Positions 7,817-17,825 of a DNA stretch of 64,000 nucleotides are shown piece by piece. The number at the start of each line of letters is the position of its first letter. Within the stretch, counting starts at the first letter, position 1. The DNA comes from Chloroflexota bacterium (GTDB lineage Bacteria; Chloroflexota; Anaerolineae; UBA2200): contig JAUWJD010000003.1 of assembly GCA_030607875.1 (NCBI GenBank), positions 1 through 64,000 of the forward strand. The letters are read 5' to 3'. Position numbers and translations under genes: made by a program. The notes beneath the pieces were generated by a model. That model made no database searches, was not told the origin of the DNA, and worked only from the letters and a program-made list of their open reading frames with translations.

Positions 7817-9436
7817 TTGACTGCAGACGTAGCCGCCGTTACGGTCGAAAACCTATCCTTTCGCTACCACACCCGCCCTGACCAGGCTATCCAGGACATT
7901 TCTTTTGCACTGTGGCCTGGCGAGATTCTGCTCATCGCCGGAGCCAGCGGAGGGGGCAAGACCACTCTGATGCGTTGTATCAACGGCCTCATCCCCCGCA
8001 GCTACAAGGGTGACCTCCAGGGCCGCGTCCTCCTCCATGGCCAGGAGACAAGCGGCATGAAACTGGCCGACATCTCCCGCACCATAGGCACTGTGCTCCA
8101 GGATCCAGAGAAACAGATTATGGGCAGCTATGTGCTTGATGAAGTGGCCTTTGGCCTGGAGAACCTCGGCTGGCCGCACGAAGAAATCATTGGTGCCGTG
8201 GAGGAAACCCTCGACTACCTGCACATTGAGCACCTGCGTGACCGCGCGACGTTTTACCTTTCTGGCGGCGAGAAGCAAAAGGTAGCGATCGCGGGGTCGC
8301 TGGCTATGCGCCCCTCCGTCCTCCTCCTCGACGAGCCGCTGGCCAGCCTCGACCCATTGAGTGCCCACGAGGCCTTGGCCATGATACGTCGCCTGGCCGA
8401 CGAGGGACGTACCATTATCATCATCGAACACCGCGTGGAAGATGTGCTCTCCATCCGACCCGACAAGGTATTCCTCTTGGTAGAAGGTCAACAACGGTAT
8501 TTCGGCGACCCTGCGGGCTTTACCCGTGCAGTCAAATACGGTGAGGTGAAACTGCCTGCGCCACTGGTGATGGAGAAGGCCAGAGATAGGCCAGAGACGG
8601 AATTCGCTGCCCCTGCTTTCGCTGCCACGGGCAGCGCGGATGAGCCATTGGTGATGTTCGAGAACGTTACCTTTCAGTATGAGGATGGTCCCACTGCCCT
8701 TCGCGATATCAATCTGAACATTCGCTCCGGCGACGTGATGGCTATCCTCGGCCCCAATGGCGCGGGCAAGACCACCCTGGTGAAGCACGCCATCGGCCTG
8801 CTCAAACCTACCGCGGGCCTCGTCACCGTCGCCGGGCAAGATACACGTCAGACAAGCACAGCACAACTGGCTCGCACGCTGGGTTTCGTCTTCCAGAGTC
8901 CCAGCCACATGCTCTTTGCCCCGACGGTACAGGAGGAACTGGCTTTTGGCCCACGGAACCTTGGCTATGACAAGAGCGATATCGACACAGGCGTGGCCGA
9001 GGCTGTGCGCATTCTGAACCTGGGTGGGCTCGAGGATTACCCACCGCTGGCGCTGAGCTTTGGCCAGCAGAAGCGAGTCAGCATCGCGGCCATTGTAGCG
9101 ATGCGCTGACGCATATTGGCCATGGATGAGCCTACTGCTGGGCAGGACTATCGCAACTATATGGATTTCATGGACTGTATCTTGCAGTTGCCTTACTTCT
9201 CGGCCATCCTTTTTATCACCCATGACCTCGATCTGGCGATCAGTTATGCCAATCGCGTGATCCTGATGGCTGACGGCCGCATCGTGGCCGATGGAAAACC
9301 AGAGCAGGTTCTCGCAGTACCTGAACGGTTGAGGGAATGCCACCTCTACTCGACATCGTTGCTTGAGGCCAATTTACAGTTGCTGGAACGTACCGGGCGA
9401 TTCATGCGGGCCGAGGCTTTGGCCCACCATGTCTGA
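7817..9436 (+). CDS. ecfA: ECF transporter fused double ATPase (EcfA-EcfA'), interrupted by in-frame TGA at 9107-9109
   Basis: Two Walker A motifs (GASGGGKTT; GPNGAGKTT), LSGGEKQ; SIAAIVAMR*RILAMDEPTAGQD shows the same frame continuing through TGA just before the second Walker B. Confidence 0.85.
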
Positions 9437-9508
9437 TGTTTGTAGCGATACCCCTGTGGGGGAGGGTCGCGGGGGCTTGTCGGATCACGAGAAGAAAGGA
9501 GAACTGAA

Positions 9509-10393
9509 ATGCAAAACAAAGCACTGACCTGGGTGGTGATCTTTGCGCTGCTAATCGCGCTGATGCTCGTCGTCGGCTTCGCGTCGGGATCTCCACTGCA
9601 AGGGATTATGTGGATCGTTTTCGTGGCCATCGGCGCAGTAGTCATATTCATCATCTACTACGCCACATCAGAGAACAAGGCCTGGGAGGTTGGAACCCGC
9701 CAGGTGGTTTACATGGCTCTTGGTGCTGCGCTCTATGGCCTGTTGTCCGTCATTACCAACACCATCCCCATGCCTTCTGTAAGCCAAGTGACCCTGCGCC
9801 CGGCAGTGGTGATTCCCATCTTCTTTGGCTACCTCTTTGGCCCAGTGGTAGGCTTCTTCAGCGGCGCGGTTGGCAACATCCTGGGCGACTTCCTAAGCGG
9901 TTGGGGCGTCTACCCAGCCTGGGACATGGGCAACGGCTTGATGGGATTCGTCCCCGGCTTGGTCCTGCTCTTCGCGGACAAGAAGCGCAGCCTGAACACC
10001 CTGACCATCGTCACCGTTGCTCTGCTGGGCATCTTCGCCGGGCTCGTATTCCTCAACCCAGAGGTAATCGGCCCCTGGACCGGTGAGATCGAGCACTTTG
10101 GTTTCTGGGCCTGGGCGGCGATCATCGCTGGCGTGCTCGTGCTCGCGGGACGCTTTCTGCTGGAGCGCTTTGACCTGGATGTGGCTGCGGCGGAGGTGTG
10201 GGGTGCGTTGGGAGTGATCGTTGGCATTGGTTTCGCTGCCATCGCCGACATCTGGATCAACGGCTACAGTGTCATGACCGCGATCGTTGGGGAGTTCATG
10301 CCCGCTGCGGTGCCGAACATCCTCAACATGTCCATTCTCTTGCCCATCCTATTGGTGGCCTACTTCGCTGTCGCCCGGAGGACAGGCCGCTAA
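9509..10393 (+). CDS. ECF transporter substrate-specificity (S) component
   Basis: ALGAALYGLLSVITNTIPMPSVSQVTLRPAVVIPIFFGYLFGPVVGFFSGAVGNILGD; located between EcfA and EcfT. Confidence 0.8.
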   Translation: MQNKALTWVVIFALLIALMLVVGFASGSPLQGIMWIVFVAIGAVVIFIIYYATSENKAWEVGTRQVVYMALGAALYGLLSVITNTIPMPSVSQVTLRPAVVIPIFFGYLFGPVVGFFSGAVGNILGDFLSGWGVYPAWDMGNGLMGFVPGLVLLFADKKRSLNTLTIVTVALLGIFAGLVFLNPEVIGPWTGEIEHFGFWAWAAIIAGVLVLAGRFLLERFDLDVAAAEVWGALGVIVGIGFAAIADIWINGYSVMTAIVGEFMPAAVPNILNMSILLPILLVAYFAVARRTGR

Positions 10394-11269
10394 ATGCTGG
10401 GCACCTGGAAGCATCGAGAACGGAATACCATCATCCAGAGATTGGACCCTCGGGCCCGCCTGATTTTCATGCTGTGTATGCTGTTCTCGATCATCCAGTG
10501 CTGGGACCTACGAGGGATGGTGCTCTTCCTGGCCGTCTCCCTGGGCCAGATCGTGCTGGCCAGGCTTACTTTCCGTGAGACCCGGCGGGCGTGGATTCTG
10601 GTTGGTTGGCTGATCACCTTCTTGACCATGCTCGCGTTCGTGACCGGAAGAGGGGGGACCGGTGTCTACACTGAGGAGCACGTGCTCTTCTATCTCCCCT
10701 CTTTCACCCTCCCCATTCTCGGACGCGAGATCAACTTCCCCGTCACCGCCGAGCGCATCATGTTGGGCCTCAGCCAGATGACGCGCATGCTGGCCATCAG
10801 CGGGCTGGCGATCATCATCCCTTACACGGTGAACCCCAAGCTCTACGGCGTCACGTTCCGTGGGCTGGGCATGCCCGACAAATTCGCCTACGCCAGCGAC
10901 CTGGCCTTCCGCTTTGTACCCACCCTGGGCCGCGACTTTTCCATCACGCTGGACGCACAGAAGGCGCGCGGCTACGAGTTGGAGCGTCTTCAGGGCAGCA
11001 TCGTGAGCCAAATCCGCAAGCTCGCCCCGCTCATTGTGCCAGTGACCATCGGCTCCATTGTCGGGGGCGAGGAGATTGCCGATGCCATGGATCTGCGCGC
11101 CTTTGGCGTAGCGCCCCGCACCTGGCTGCACCGACTCACCTACCAGCGGCGGGACAAGATCCTGATTGCGGTTAGTGTGGGGGTCTTTCTGCTCTCTACG
11201 GCGTTCAGCATCCTGGGTTGGGGCAAGTTCTGGGTACCCGGGTCGTTGCTGCGGATGGCAGGACCGTAG
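10394..11269 (+). CDS. ecfT: ECF transporter transmembrane component EcfT
   Basis: DPRARLIFMLCMLFSI; DAQKARGYELE; DAMDLRAFG; polytopic. Confidence 0.85.
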   Translation: MLGTWKHRERNTIIQRLDPRARLIFMLCMLFSIIQCWDLRGMVLFLAVSLGQIVLARLTFRETRRAWILVGWLITFLTMLAFVTGRGGTGVYTEEHVLFYLPSFTLPILGREINFPVTAERIMLGLSQMTRMLAISGLAIIIPYTVNPKLYGVTFRGLGMPDKFAYASDLAFRFVPTLGRDFSITLDAQKARGYELERLQGSIVSQIRKLAPLIVPVTIGSIVGGEEIADAMDLRAFGVAPRTWLHRLTYQRRDKILIAVSVGVFLLSTAFSILGWGKFWVPGSLLRMAGP

Positions 11270-11299
11270 GCTGTTCGGGGACAGCAACATCACCTGCCC

Positions 11300-11330
11300 C
11301 ATAAGCCAGAGCAATGCGCTCTGGCTTATG
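11300..11330 (+). terminator. Strong hairpin after the ecf operon
   Basis: CATAAGCCAGAGC-AATGC-GCTCTGGCTTATG, perfect 13-bp stem, no clear U-tract. Confidence 0.6.
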
Positions 11331-11701
11331 CTGTTGGATGGAGGAACTGGAGTTCATCAAGCAGCTTGCATAATCGGCCAGTTCTTGCGGCGCATCGTTA
11401 GTACTGCTGGGGGTAGCTTATCCCGTTGGGAGGCCGCAGAACCTGGCCGAACGGGCAGAGGCGACACAGAACCGGTCTGGGCCTCGTGATCCGCAACACG
11501 CGCAGGTGGGAAACGACGGGGCCACTGAGGTTTCAGCCCGCCGTCGTACATCCTGAGCAACAACCCTACCTGTGCAGGGGAGTAACGGCAATGTGATTGC
11601 GTTTTTGCACAGCGCCGATGTATCTTGCGCCCGCAGCTCAGTTGAGCCAGGCGACCGAGCCCTTGTCGCTCGCCACCGTGATTATACCCCGTCACGGGAA
11701 G

Positions 11702-12220
11702 CTACCTGCGCCAAATCTCCATAGGACTCACGTATGTGGAGTTGATCAAAGCGCCATAACCGAGCCGCCCCAGCACTTCATCATCGCCAACTATTTTCAC
11801 ATCAAGCGTGTGGCACAGTGCGTTGGCTTTGGGACAACCAAGTCGCCTCAGCTCCTCCGTTACTGCTGAACTCAAGATGCTCACGACGGATGCCAGGGCT
11901 GCGCTCTTACGATCAACCCAGGCGATCATGCTGATGGCCGGCGAAAGGCTGGGCTGGTCGGGCATCGGTCCCTCCGCGCCAGTCGCGTACTCGGGCTCGT
12001 AGGTGTAAACGGCTTTCACTGAGCTGTCCACCGACCCAAGGTACTCGGCCACCTCCTGAGCGAGACCATGGCACATGTATTCGCAGACAGAACAATCTCC
12101 ACGCTTCAAAGCAGCTATGGTCTGTTCCCTGCCCTTATGGCCCACTTTTTCAGCAGCGAAATCTAGAGCGTGTTCCATCATCCTCTTCATCCCGGCGGAA
12201 TCCAATGTTGTCGCAGACAT
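11702..12220 (-). CDS. Conserved hypothetical protein, last gene of the nuo/hdr/glt operon
   Basis: 172-aa ORF closely following the gltB-like gene on the same strand; no recognised motifs. Confidence 0.6.
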   Translation of the reverse strand: MSATTLDSAGMKRMMEHALDFAAEKVGHKGREQTIAALKRGDCSVCEYMCHGLAQEVAEYLGSVDSSVKAVYTYEPEYATGAEGPMPDQPSLSPAISMIAWVDRKSAALASVVSILSSAVTEELRRLGCPKANALCHTLDVKIVGDDEVLGRLGYGALINSTYVSPMEIWRR

Positions 12221-12255
12221 TCTGATAACCTCCTGTTCAAGACAAATACTGTTCT

Positions 12256-13815
12256 TTACCCGACGTTCAGCTCGTTTCGTTCATCTTCCCACCAAGGCAG
12301 CCTTCTCTCGTAACCGACCAACTTGAGTCCTGTGATGGCCGCGGTGTTCAGGTCCATGGCGCGCAGGTCCTCTTCGCTCAGGTCGCTGATGTCATTGTGT
12401 CCAGAAAGCATGGTCAGCATCTTGACTTCCTCAGCCGTGGCCTTGATGAAGTTGGCCAATCGCCGACCGCCTTCCACTGGATCGAGACGGGCACGCAGCT
12501 CGGGGTCCTGAGACGTAATGCCGTAGGGACAGCGTCCGGTATGGCAAGACATGCAGGCGCGACACCCCATGGCGATCTCGGCCGCCGCGCCAAAGCCGAC
12601 GCCGTCGGCGCCCATGGCCATCGCCTTGTAAGCATCCAGTCCGCTGCGCATGCCACCCAGGACGAAGAGCTTGACCCTACGATGAACTCCCATGTCCTTC
12701 AGAGCCTGCACAGCCGGCGGGATCAGGGCCACCGTCGGGATGCCGACGCCCTGGGTGACAACGGCTGGTGAGCAGCCGGTGCCCCCCACGAGCCCGTCAA
12801 TGGAGATAGCGTCCGCCCCGGCCTCCACGCAGGCCTTGACATCTGCGTAGGGACGGCTCGGCCCGAGCTTGAAGAAAATGGGCACCTTGTAGTCAGTCAC
12901 GTCCCGCAGGAAGGCGACTGTACGCTTCATGTCCTCTAGATCCTGCACGTCGTAATAGCGGCAGGGAGACAGGGCATCGCTCCCGACCGGGATGCCGCGC
13001 ACGGCGGCGATCTCTTCGTTGACCTTGGCCCCCAGCAAGTGTCCACCCATGCCGGGCTTGGCCCCCTGGCCTATTTTGATCTCAACTCCATCACCGGCAC
13101 GAACGAAATCGGCCGAGACACCCCAGCGGCCAGTGGACCACTGGACGACCAGATAGCCGCCCGGCTCCCACCTCTTCAGCGTCCGCTCTTCATTCTCGTA
13201 CCCTTTGATCAGCCAGGTCTCGTCCTTCAGCAGCCCACCCTCACCAGTGTTGCTGAGAATTCCTGTCTGAGCAGCGCCGATGGCCAGAGACATCCTGGCT
13301 TCCTTGGATAGTGCGCCGAAGGACATGGCCGGGAAGATGAGCGGGTAGCGCAGACGTATTGGATTCTCGCAGGTATCCTCGCCGATGACCACCTCCAGAT
13401 TGCACTCCTCGCGGTACTTGTCGAGGGGAGCCGCAGATGCGATCTGAGAGGGCACGACGGTGATGTTGTCAAAGCTGGGCGCGTGGCCCATGGTGCCAAA
13501 GCCGCGCAGCATGTACTCGCCAGTCTGCGCCTTGTAGTGAATCTCCTCCACTTGAGGGAATGTCCACGGCGAGCGCACCAGGAACTCCGATTCGGCAGGG
13601 TTGATGCGGATGGCGTCGTCCGGACAGAACTCGGCACAGATGCGGCAGCCGACGCAGGCGTTATAGTTCTGAACGTAGACGCTCCCTGCACCATCAATGC
13701 CAAAGACGTCGTAGGGGCAGACTTCGACACAGGTGGCGCATTTGCCGGGCATCTTGGTGTTGATGCACCGATCTTTCATCACAGTGACACAAAATGTCCC
13801 ATTCATTGGTGGCAT
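12256..13815 (-). CDS. Archaeal-type glutamate synthase FMN domain protein with N-terminal 2x[4Fe-4S] ferredoxin domain
   Basis: CATCVEVCPYDVFG, CVGCRICAEFCPDDAI; SFGALSKEARMSLAIGAAQ, IGQGAKPGMGGHL, GTGCSP. Confidence 0.9.
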   Translation of the reverse strand: MPPMNGTFCVTVMKDRCINTKMPGKCATCVEVCPYDVFGIDGAGSVYVQNYNACVGCRICAEFCPDDAIRINPAESEFLVRSPWTFPQVEEIHYKAQTGEYMLRGFGTMGHAPSFDNITVVPSQIASAAPLDKYREECNLEVVIGEDTCENPIRLRYPLIFPAMSFGALSKEARMSLAIGAAQTGILSNTGEGGLLKDETWLIKGYENEERTLKRWEPGGYLVVQWSTGRWGVSADFVRAGDGVEIKIGQGAKPGMGGHLLGAKVNEEIAAVRGIPVGSDALSPCRYYDVQDLEDMKRTVAFLRDVTDYKVPIFFKLGPSRPYADVKACVEAGADAISIDGLVGGTGCSPAVVTQGVGIPTVALIPPAVQALKDMGVHRRVKLFVLGGMRSGLDAYKAMAMGADGVGFGAAAEIAMGCRACMSCHTGRCPYGITSQDPELRARLDPVEGGRRLANFIKATAEEVKMLTMLSGHNDISDLSEEDLRAMDLNTAAITGLKLVGYERRLPWWEDERNELNVG

Positions 13816-13846
13816 GATGTCTCTCCTTCAATCAGTCTCGCAGCCG

Positions 13847-14539
13847 CTACACCCGAGGGCACTCAAGCTGGATAGGCTCTTTCGCCTTGTAGAAGGGCTT
13901 CTCCGACAGGCGGACGATCTTCTTAAAGATCATCGGGTCAGCCTTGATGCCGTATTCGTCAAAGTAGCCGCGCAGCCTGACCAGATCAGCCTGAGTCATT
14001 TCCTCCAGCAATGTGTTGTGTCCCAGGCTTTCCCACTTCCCGCCAACGTAGATGTTGCCACGGATGAGATAGTTGCCCAAGTTCTTGCCAGCGTCGCCCA
14101 CGATGACCAAGTCGCCAGCCAGCATGTAGGTCGCTACTTCGTCGCCCACGTTTCCTTCGATGATGATGGTAGCACCCTTGTTCATCACGGCAGTAAAGTC
14201 GCCAGCGTTACCTTTGACCACGATGGTACCACCGTAGCAATATTGACCCACGCCGTAGCCAGCATCCCCCTCGACGATGACCGTGCCCCCGGTCATGTTG
14301 TCGGCCAGATAGCGCCCGGCGTTACCCGTGATCCGGATGGTCGCCCCATCGTTCAGGACGCCAAGGTAGTCGCCACTATCCCCTTCGATGATCACCTCGC
14401 CTTTCTTGAAACCGGCAAACAGGCCATGTAGATAGGCCGCCCCGTGGATGACCACTGGTCCTTTAGCAACTGCTTCCTTGAGTTCTATGCTGACGGATCG
14501 CAGATCGCGCCCACTAGCATCCACTGCAAGTGACATCAC
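13847..14539 (-). CDS. GXGXG (glutamate synthase alpha C-terminal) domain protein
   Basis: Repeated G..G...G..GG/V.V.GDAG beta-helix motifs. Confidence 0.9.
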   Translation of the reverse strand: MMSLAVDASGRDLRSVSIELKEAVAKGPVVIHGAAYLHGLFAGFKKGEVIIEGDSGDYLGVLNDGATIRITGNAGRYLADNMTGGTVIVEGDAGYGVGQYCYGGTIVVKGNAGDFTAVMNKGATIIIEGNVGDEVATYMLAGDLVIVGDAGKNLGNYLIRGNIYVGGKWESLGHNTLLEEMTQADLVRLRGYFDEYGIKADPMIFKKIVRLSEKPFYKAKEPIQLECPRV

Positions 14540-15686
14540 ATTCCTCCCTCTTCTTCAAGGCCCCCCCTCGCGGAGCGCCGTAAAGACTGACAAACTGCTT
14601 CCTGACCTGGGCTCGCTTCTTGGGATCGCTCAGGGCATCCAGCATCAGGATGCGGAACTCGTCAAAGGCCTGAGCCCGCGCCCGACGGTCTTTCTCGGCT
14701 TTGGCTGCGTTCAGCGCCGCTTCGTCGACCTGGGCGATGGTTTCCAGCAAGCCAAAGCGGAGGGCGTTTTGGACAAAGATCTCACCGGCCGGCGTGCGGG
14801 TGATGAGCGTAGCGTAGTCTGGCTGCGCACCGATGGCCCCCACGGCGATGTCGGCCGACTCGCCGAGGTAGTCGTCGCAACTGCCGCAGCCGTGCCGCGT
14901 GAAGGGCTCCACATCAGTCAGCGGGACTGCGCGCTCTGTGCCATCCCACAGCGACACCGTCAGCGTGCCGTCCGTTACCGAGGTGGTCAGCCCCCGGATT
15001 TGATGCCGCGCGATGCCCATGCCTCGCTCAAGCAATTCGGTGACCATGTCTGGCATGTAAACGCCGGTGCAGAAGACAGCGATGGTCAAGCGGATCGCTT
15101 GCTGGTAGGGCCACAAGCGCTCGTTCTCGGCATTCATCAGCCGGCGCGCCCCTTCGGCCACACAAGGGGAGCCAACAATGGCTAACTTGGTCAACCCCAG
15201 CTCGAAGATGGCTTGATTCAGCGCGCTGAGGACTGGCGCCCAGAGGTACTGCATGCCCACGCTGCTGACGATTTCATCCACCGTCGTGGCGACACGGGCA
15301 ACCGGCTCCAGCGTCCAGGGATCCATATCCAACATGACCACGCCGTCAATTAGGTCAGCCGAGCGAGCGGCCACCAGCAGCGCCTGGATGACGTCGTTGG
15401 GCACCCCGCTCTGGACGACGCCTGCTGACCGTGCCGAGACCATAGTGCGCGGCTCCATCGGCGTCCAGTCTACCAAGCGCGGACAGCTCAGTTCGCAGAA
15501 CTTTTCGCAGACCTCACAGGTCCGCAACTTGAGGCGCGAAAGGCCGAGCGCCTTCTCGCGCTCCTCCAGGAGGGGATGTTGTTCCTCACCCCAGTAGAGC
15601 ACCCCCTTGGAACAGGCCGCCACGCACACCCCGCAGCCCGAGCAGCGTTGCAAAGCCCATACGTCTTGTTGCAGTCTTGTTGACAT
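14514..15686 (-). CDS. FrhB-like coenzyme F420 hydrogenase/dehydrogenase beta-subunit family protein
   Basis: CSGCGVCVAACSKGVL; VGSPCVAEGARRL; HGCGSCDDYLGESADIAVGAIG. Confidence 0.85.
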   Translation of the reverse strand: MSTRLQQDVWALQRCSGCGVCVAACSKGVLYWGEEQHPLLEEREKALGLSRLKLRTCEVCEKFCELSCPRLVDWTPMEPRTMVSARSAGVVQSGVPNDVIQALLVAARSADLIDGVVMLDMDPWTLEPVARVATTVDEIVSSVGMQYLWAPVLSALNQAIFELGLTKLAIVGSPCVAEGARRLMNAENERLWPYQQAIRLTIAVFCTGVYMPDMVTELLERGMGIARHQIRGLTTSVTDGTLTVSLWDGTERAVPLTDVEPFTRHGCGSCDDYLGESADIAVGAIGAQPDYATLITRTPAGEIFVQNALRFGLLETIAQVDEAALNAAKAEKDRRARAQAFDEFRILMLDALSDPKKRAQVRKQFVSLYGAPRGGALKKREECDVTCSGC

Positions 15687-15707
15687 ACGTTGTCCTCCTC
15701 TACCGAT

Positions 15708-17825
15708 TCACTCTTTGCGAGCAGGACTCGGCCCCAAGGCACGAATCAGGTTCGTAAAATCTGTGATCTTGCCCACAAAATCGCGTGGGTCGTCAGGCGT
15801 GATCCACTCACGGCGCAGGCGGCGTGGGTCGAAGCCGCTTTCGGCCAGCAGCCCACGCAGCGTGTTAATACGCCGCTGGGCGTAACGGTTGCCATTAGTG
15901 TAATGGCAATCGCCCGGCGGGCATCCTCCCAGGAAGACCCCATCAGCTCCGTTGAAGAAGGCCCACAGGACGTGCATGGGGTCGAAGCGAGCTGCGCATT
16001 GCACCCGAATGAGGCGTACTTCGGTCGGGTATCTCAGCTTGTTGGCCCCGGCCAACTCAGCAGCAGCGTGGCTGCTCCCCTCGCACCCAAAGACCAGGAT
16101 GCGCGGCCGCCCATTCTGTGACACGCTCTCCAGCGCCGCGTCGATCTGGGCCAGCATTTGTGCATCGCTGTTGAGAGGGAGTCTGATAGCCTTGACCGGA
16201 CAGGCGACGACGCAATTGCCGCACCCTTTGCACAGCAGCGGGTCAATCTCAGAGAGGTCCAGCACTCCCTCACGCTTGCGCATCGAGATAGCCCCGAAGG
16301 GACAAGTCTCCACACAGTTGCCACAGCCGGTGCAGAGCTCTTCGTCCACGACGGAAACGGGGGCTCGCGAAGTGACCGTCCCAGCCTGCAGATAGCGCAT
16401 GGCGTTGAAGGCGGCGCTGACGGCCTGGAACTCGGCCTCCATCCAGCCGGCCGGGCAATGGGCCGCACCGCAAATGTAGATGCCCCGCTCAGCATAGTTC
16501 TGCGGCCGCAGACGGTAGCGCCCCTCGGGAAAGAAGCCGTTCCTGTCCTGAGCGATGTTCAGCATGTGCGCCACCACACTGGCATCAGGCTGCGGAAGCA
16601 GCGGGGTGGCCAAGACAATTCGGTCGTAGGGCAGACGGCGGCTTGTTCCAGTCAAGTCATCATGCACCTCAACGGTCTCCTGTGCCACCACCGGGGGTGA
16701 CGACGGCGCATAGCGCATGAACTCCACCCCAGCCTGTCGCGCCTTGAGCAGTTCATCCTCGTGGTTCTGTTCGCCCAACAGATAAATGTCTCGGAAGATA
16801 ATGGTGACGTTGACCTGCGGATTGGTTGCCTTAACCTCCATCGCCTGCTTGAGTGCAACCATACAGCAGACAGCGGAGCAGTAGGGGACGGCCTCGTTGC
16901 GCTGGCCGGCGCAAAGGATCATCACCACATTAGCCGGCAGACTGGTAGATTGGCTGCCGCTTTCTCTATCTCGCAACTCTCGTTCAAACTCAAGCTGTGT
17001 CACCACCCGCTTCCCATCGTAGCGAAAGAGACCCCTGGGTCGCGAGGCACACACCCCTGTGGCGACGATGATCGCCCCCACGTCGAAGATCGACGGGTTG
17101 TTCTGTTGACCCACTGGCCCATTAACGCTGACCGTGTAGCACCCCACTGTCCCCGAGATGCTCGTCACTTGGCTTTGTAGTAGAACGTTGATGCTCGGAT
17201 GGTCGGTCACCGCCTTGACTCTCTCTGCCAGGAACTCGGCTGCGTTACGTCGGTCAGGATAGAGGGTATGCGCATCACGCAGCATGCCGCCCAACGCTGC
17301 TTCTCGCTCGACCAACTTGACCGGCAGGCCCGCGCTGGCCAACGTCAGGGCGGCGGTCATGCCGGCTAGGCCTCCACCGATGACCAACGCAGCAGGGACA
17401 ATCTGCGCCGTTGCCGGCTCACTCGCCTGACCCAGCGCGACCTTGGCAAGTCCCATCCGGACGAGATCAATCGCCTTGGCCGTGGCTGCTAGTGGCTCGT
17501 CCTGATGCACCCAGGCGCAGCCTTCTCGGATATCCACTAGCTCAAACAGTGCTCCATCCAAGCCGGCTTGCTCACAAGCAGCCAAGAAGCGGGGTTGCAG
17601 TGTCCTCGGCGTACAGCCAGCGACAAGCACTCGATTCAATCCTCGCTTGGCGATGGCTCTCCGGATGGCCGCCAATCCGTCGGGCGAGCAAGAGTAGCGC
17701 AACCGCTGAGCGAGAGCTACCCCTGGCAAATCATGGACTCCCTCTTCGAGAGCATCCATGTCTAGGACAGACGCGACCCGATCGCCGCAGTCACAAATGA
17801 AAACACCTGTTCTGACGTCCCTCAT
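15708..17825 (-). CDS. hdrA: HdrA-like FAD/iron-sulfur protein with C-terminal MvhD-like domain
   Basis: GVFICDCGDRV, VIGGGLAGMTAAL, CTGCGNCVETCPFGAI, CKGCGNCVVACPVKAI; C-terminal RVQCAARFDPMHVLWAFFNGADGVFLGGCPPGDCHY. Confidence 0.9.
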   Translation of the reverse strand: MRDVRTGVFICDCGDRVASVLDMDALEEGVHDLPGVALAQRLRYSCSPDGLAAIRRAIAKRGLNRVLVAGCTPRTLQPRFLAACEQAGLDGALFELVDIREGCAWVHQDEPLAATAKAIDLVRMGLAKVALGQASEPATAQIVPAALVIGGGLAGMTAALTLASAGLPVKLVEREAALGGMLRDAHTLYPDRRNAAEFLAERVKAVTDHPSINVLLQSQVTSISGTVGCYTVSVNGPVGQQNNPSIFDVGAIIVATGVCASRPRGLFRYDGKRVVTQLEFERELRDRESGSQSTSLPANVVMILCAGQRNEAVPYCSAVCCMVALKQAMEVKATNPQVNVTIIFRDIYLLGEQNHEDELLKARQAGVEFMRYAPSSPPVVAQETVEVHDDLTGTSRRLPYDRIVLATPLLPQPDASVVAHMLNIAQDRNGFFPEGRYRLRPQNYAERGIYICGAAHCPAGWMEAEFQAVSAAFNAMRYLQAGTVTSRAPVSVVDEELCTGCGNCVETCPFGAISMRKREGVLDLSEIDPLLCKGCGNCVVACPVKAIRLPLNSDAQMLAQIDAALESVSQNGRPRILVFGCEGSSHAAAELAGANKLRYPTEVRLIRVQCAARFDPMHVLWAFFNGADGVFLGGCPPGDCHYTNGNRYAQRRINTLRGLLAESGFDPRRLRREWITPDDPRDFVGKITDFTNLIRALGPSPARKE

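Noticed and set aside
7853-9343. 496-aa minus-strand ORF opposite the ECF ATPase
   Set aside because: Antisense to unambiguous ABC ATPase motifs; spurious long ORF in GC-rich DNA.
11357-11695. Minus-strand ORF/possible ncRNA between ecfT and the hypothetical gene, with a TATAAT-like box near 11681-11686 (minus)
   Set aside because: No good -35 at proper spacing and no recognisable RNA family fold; insufficient to call.
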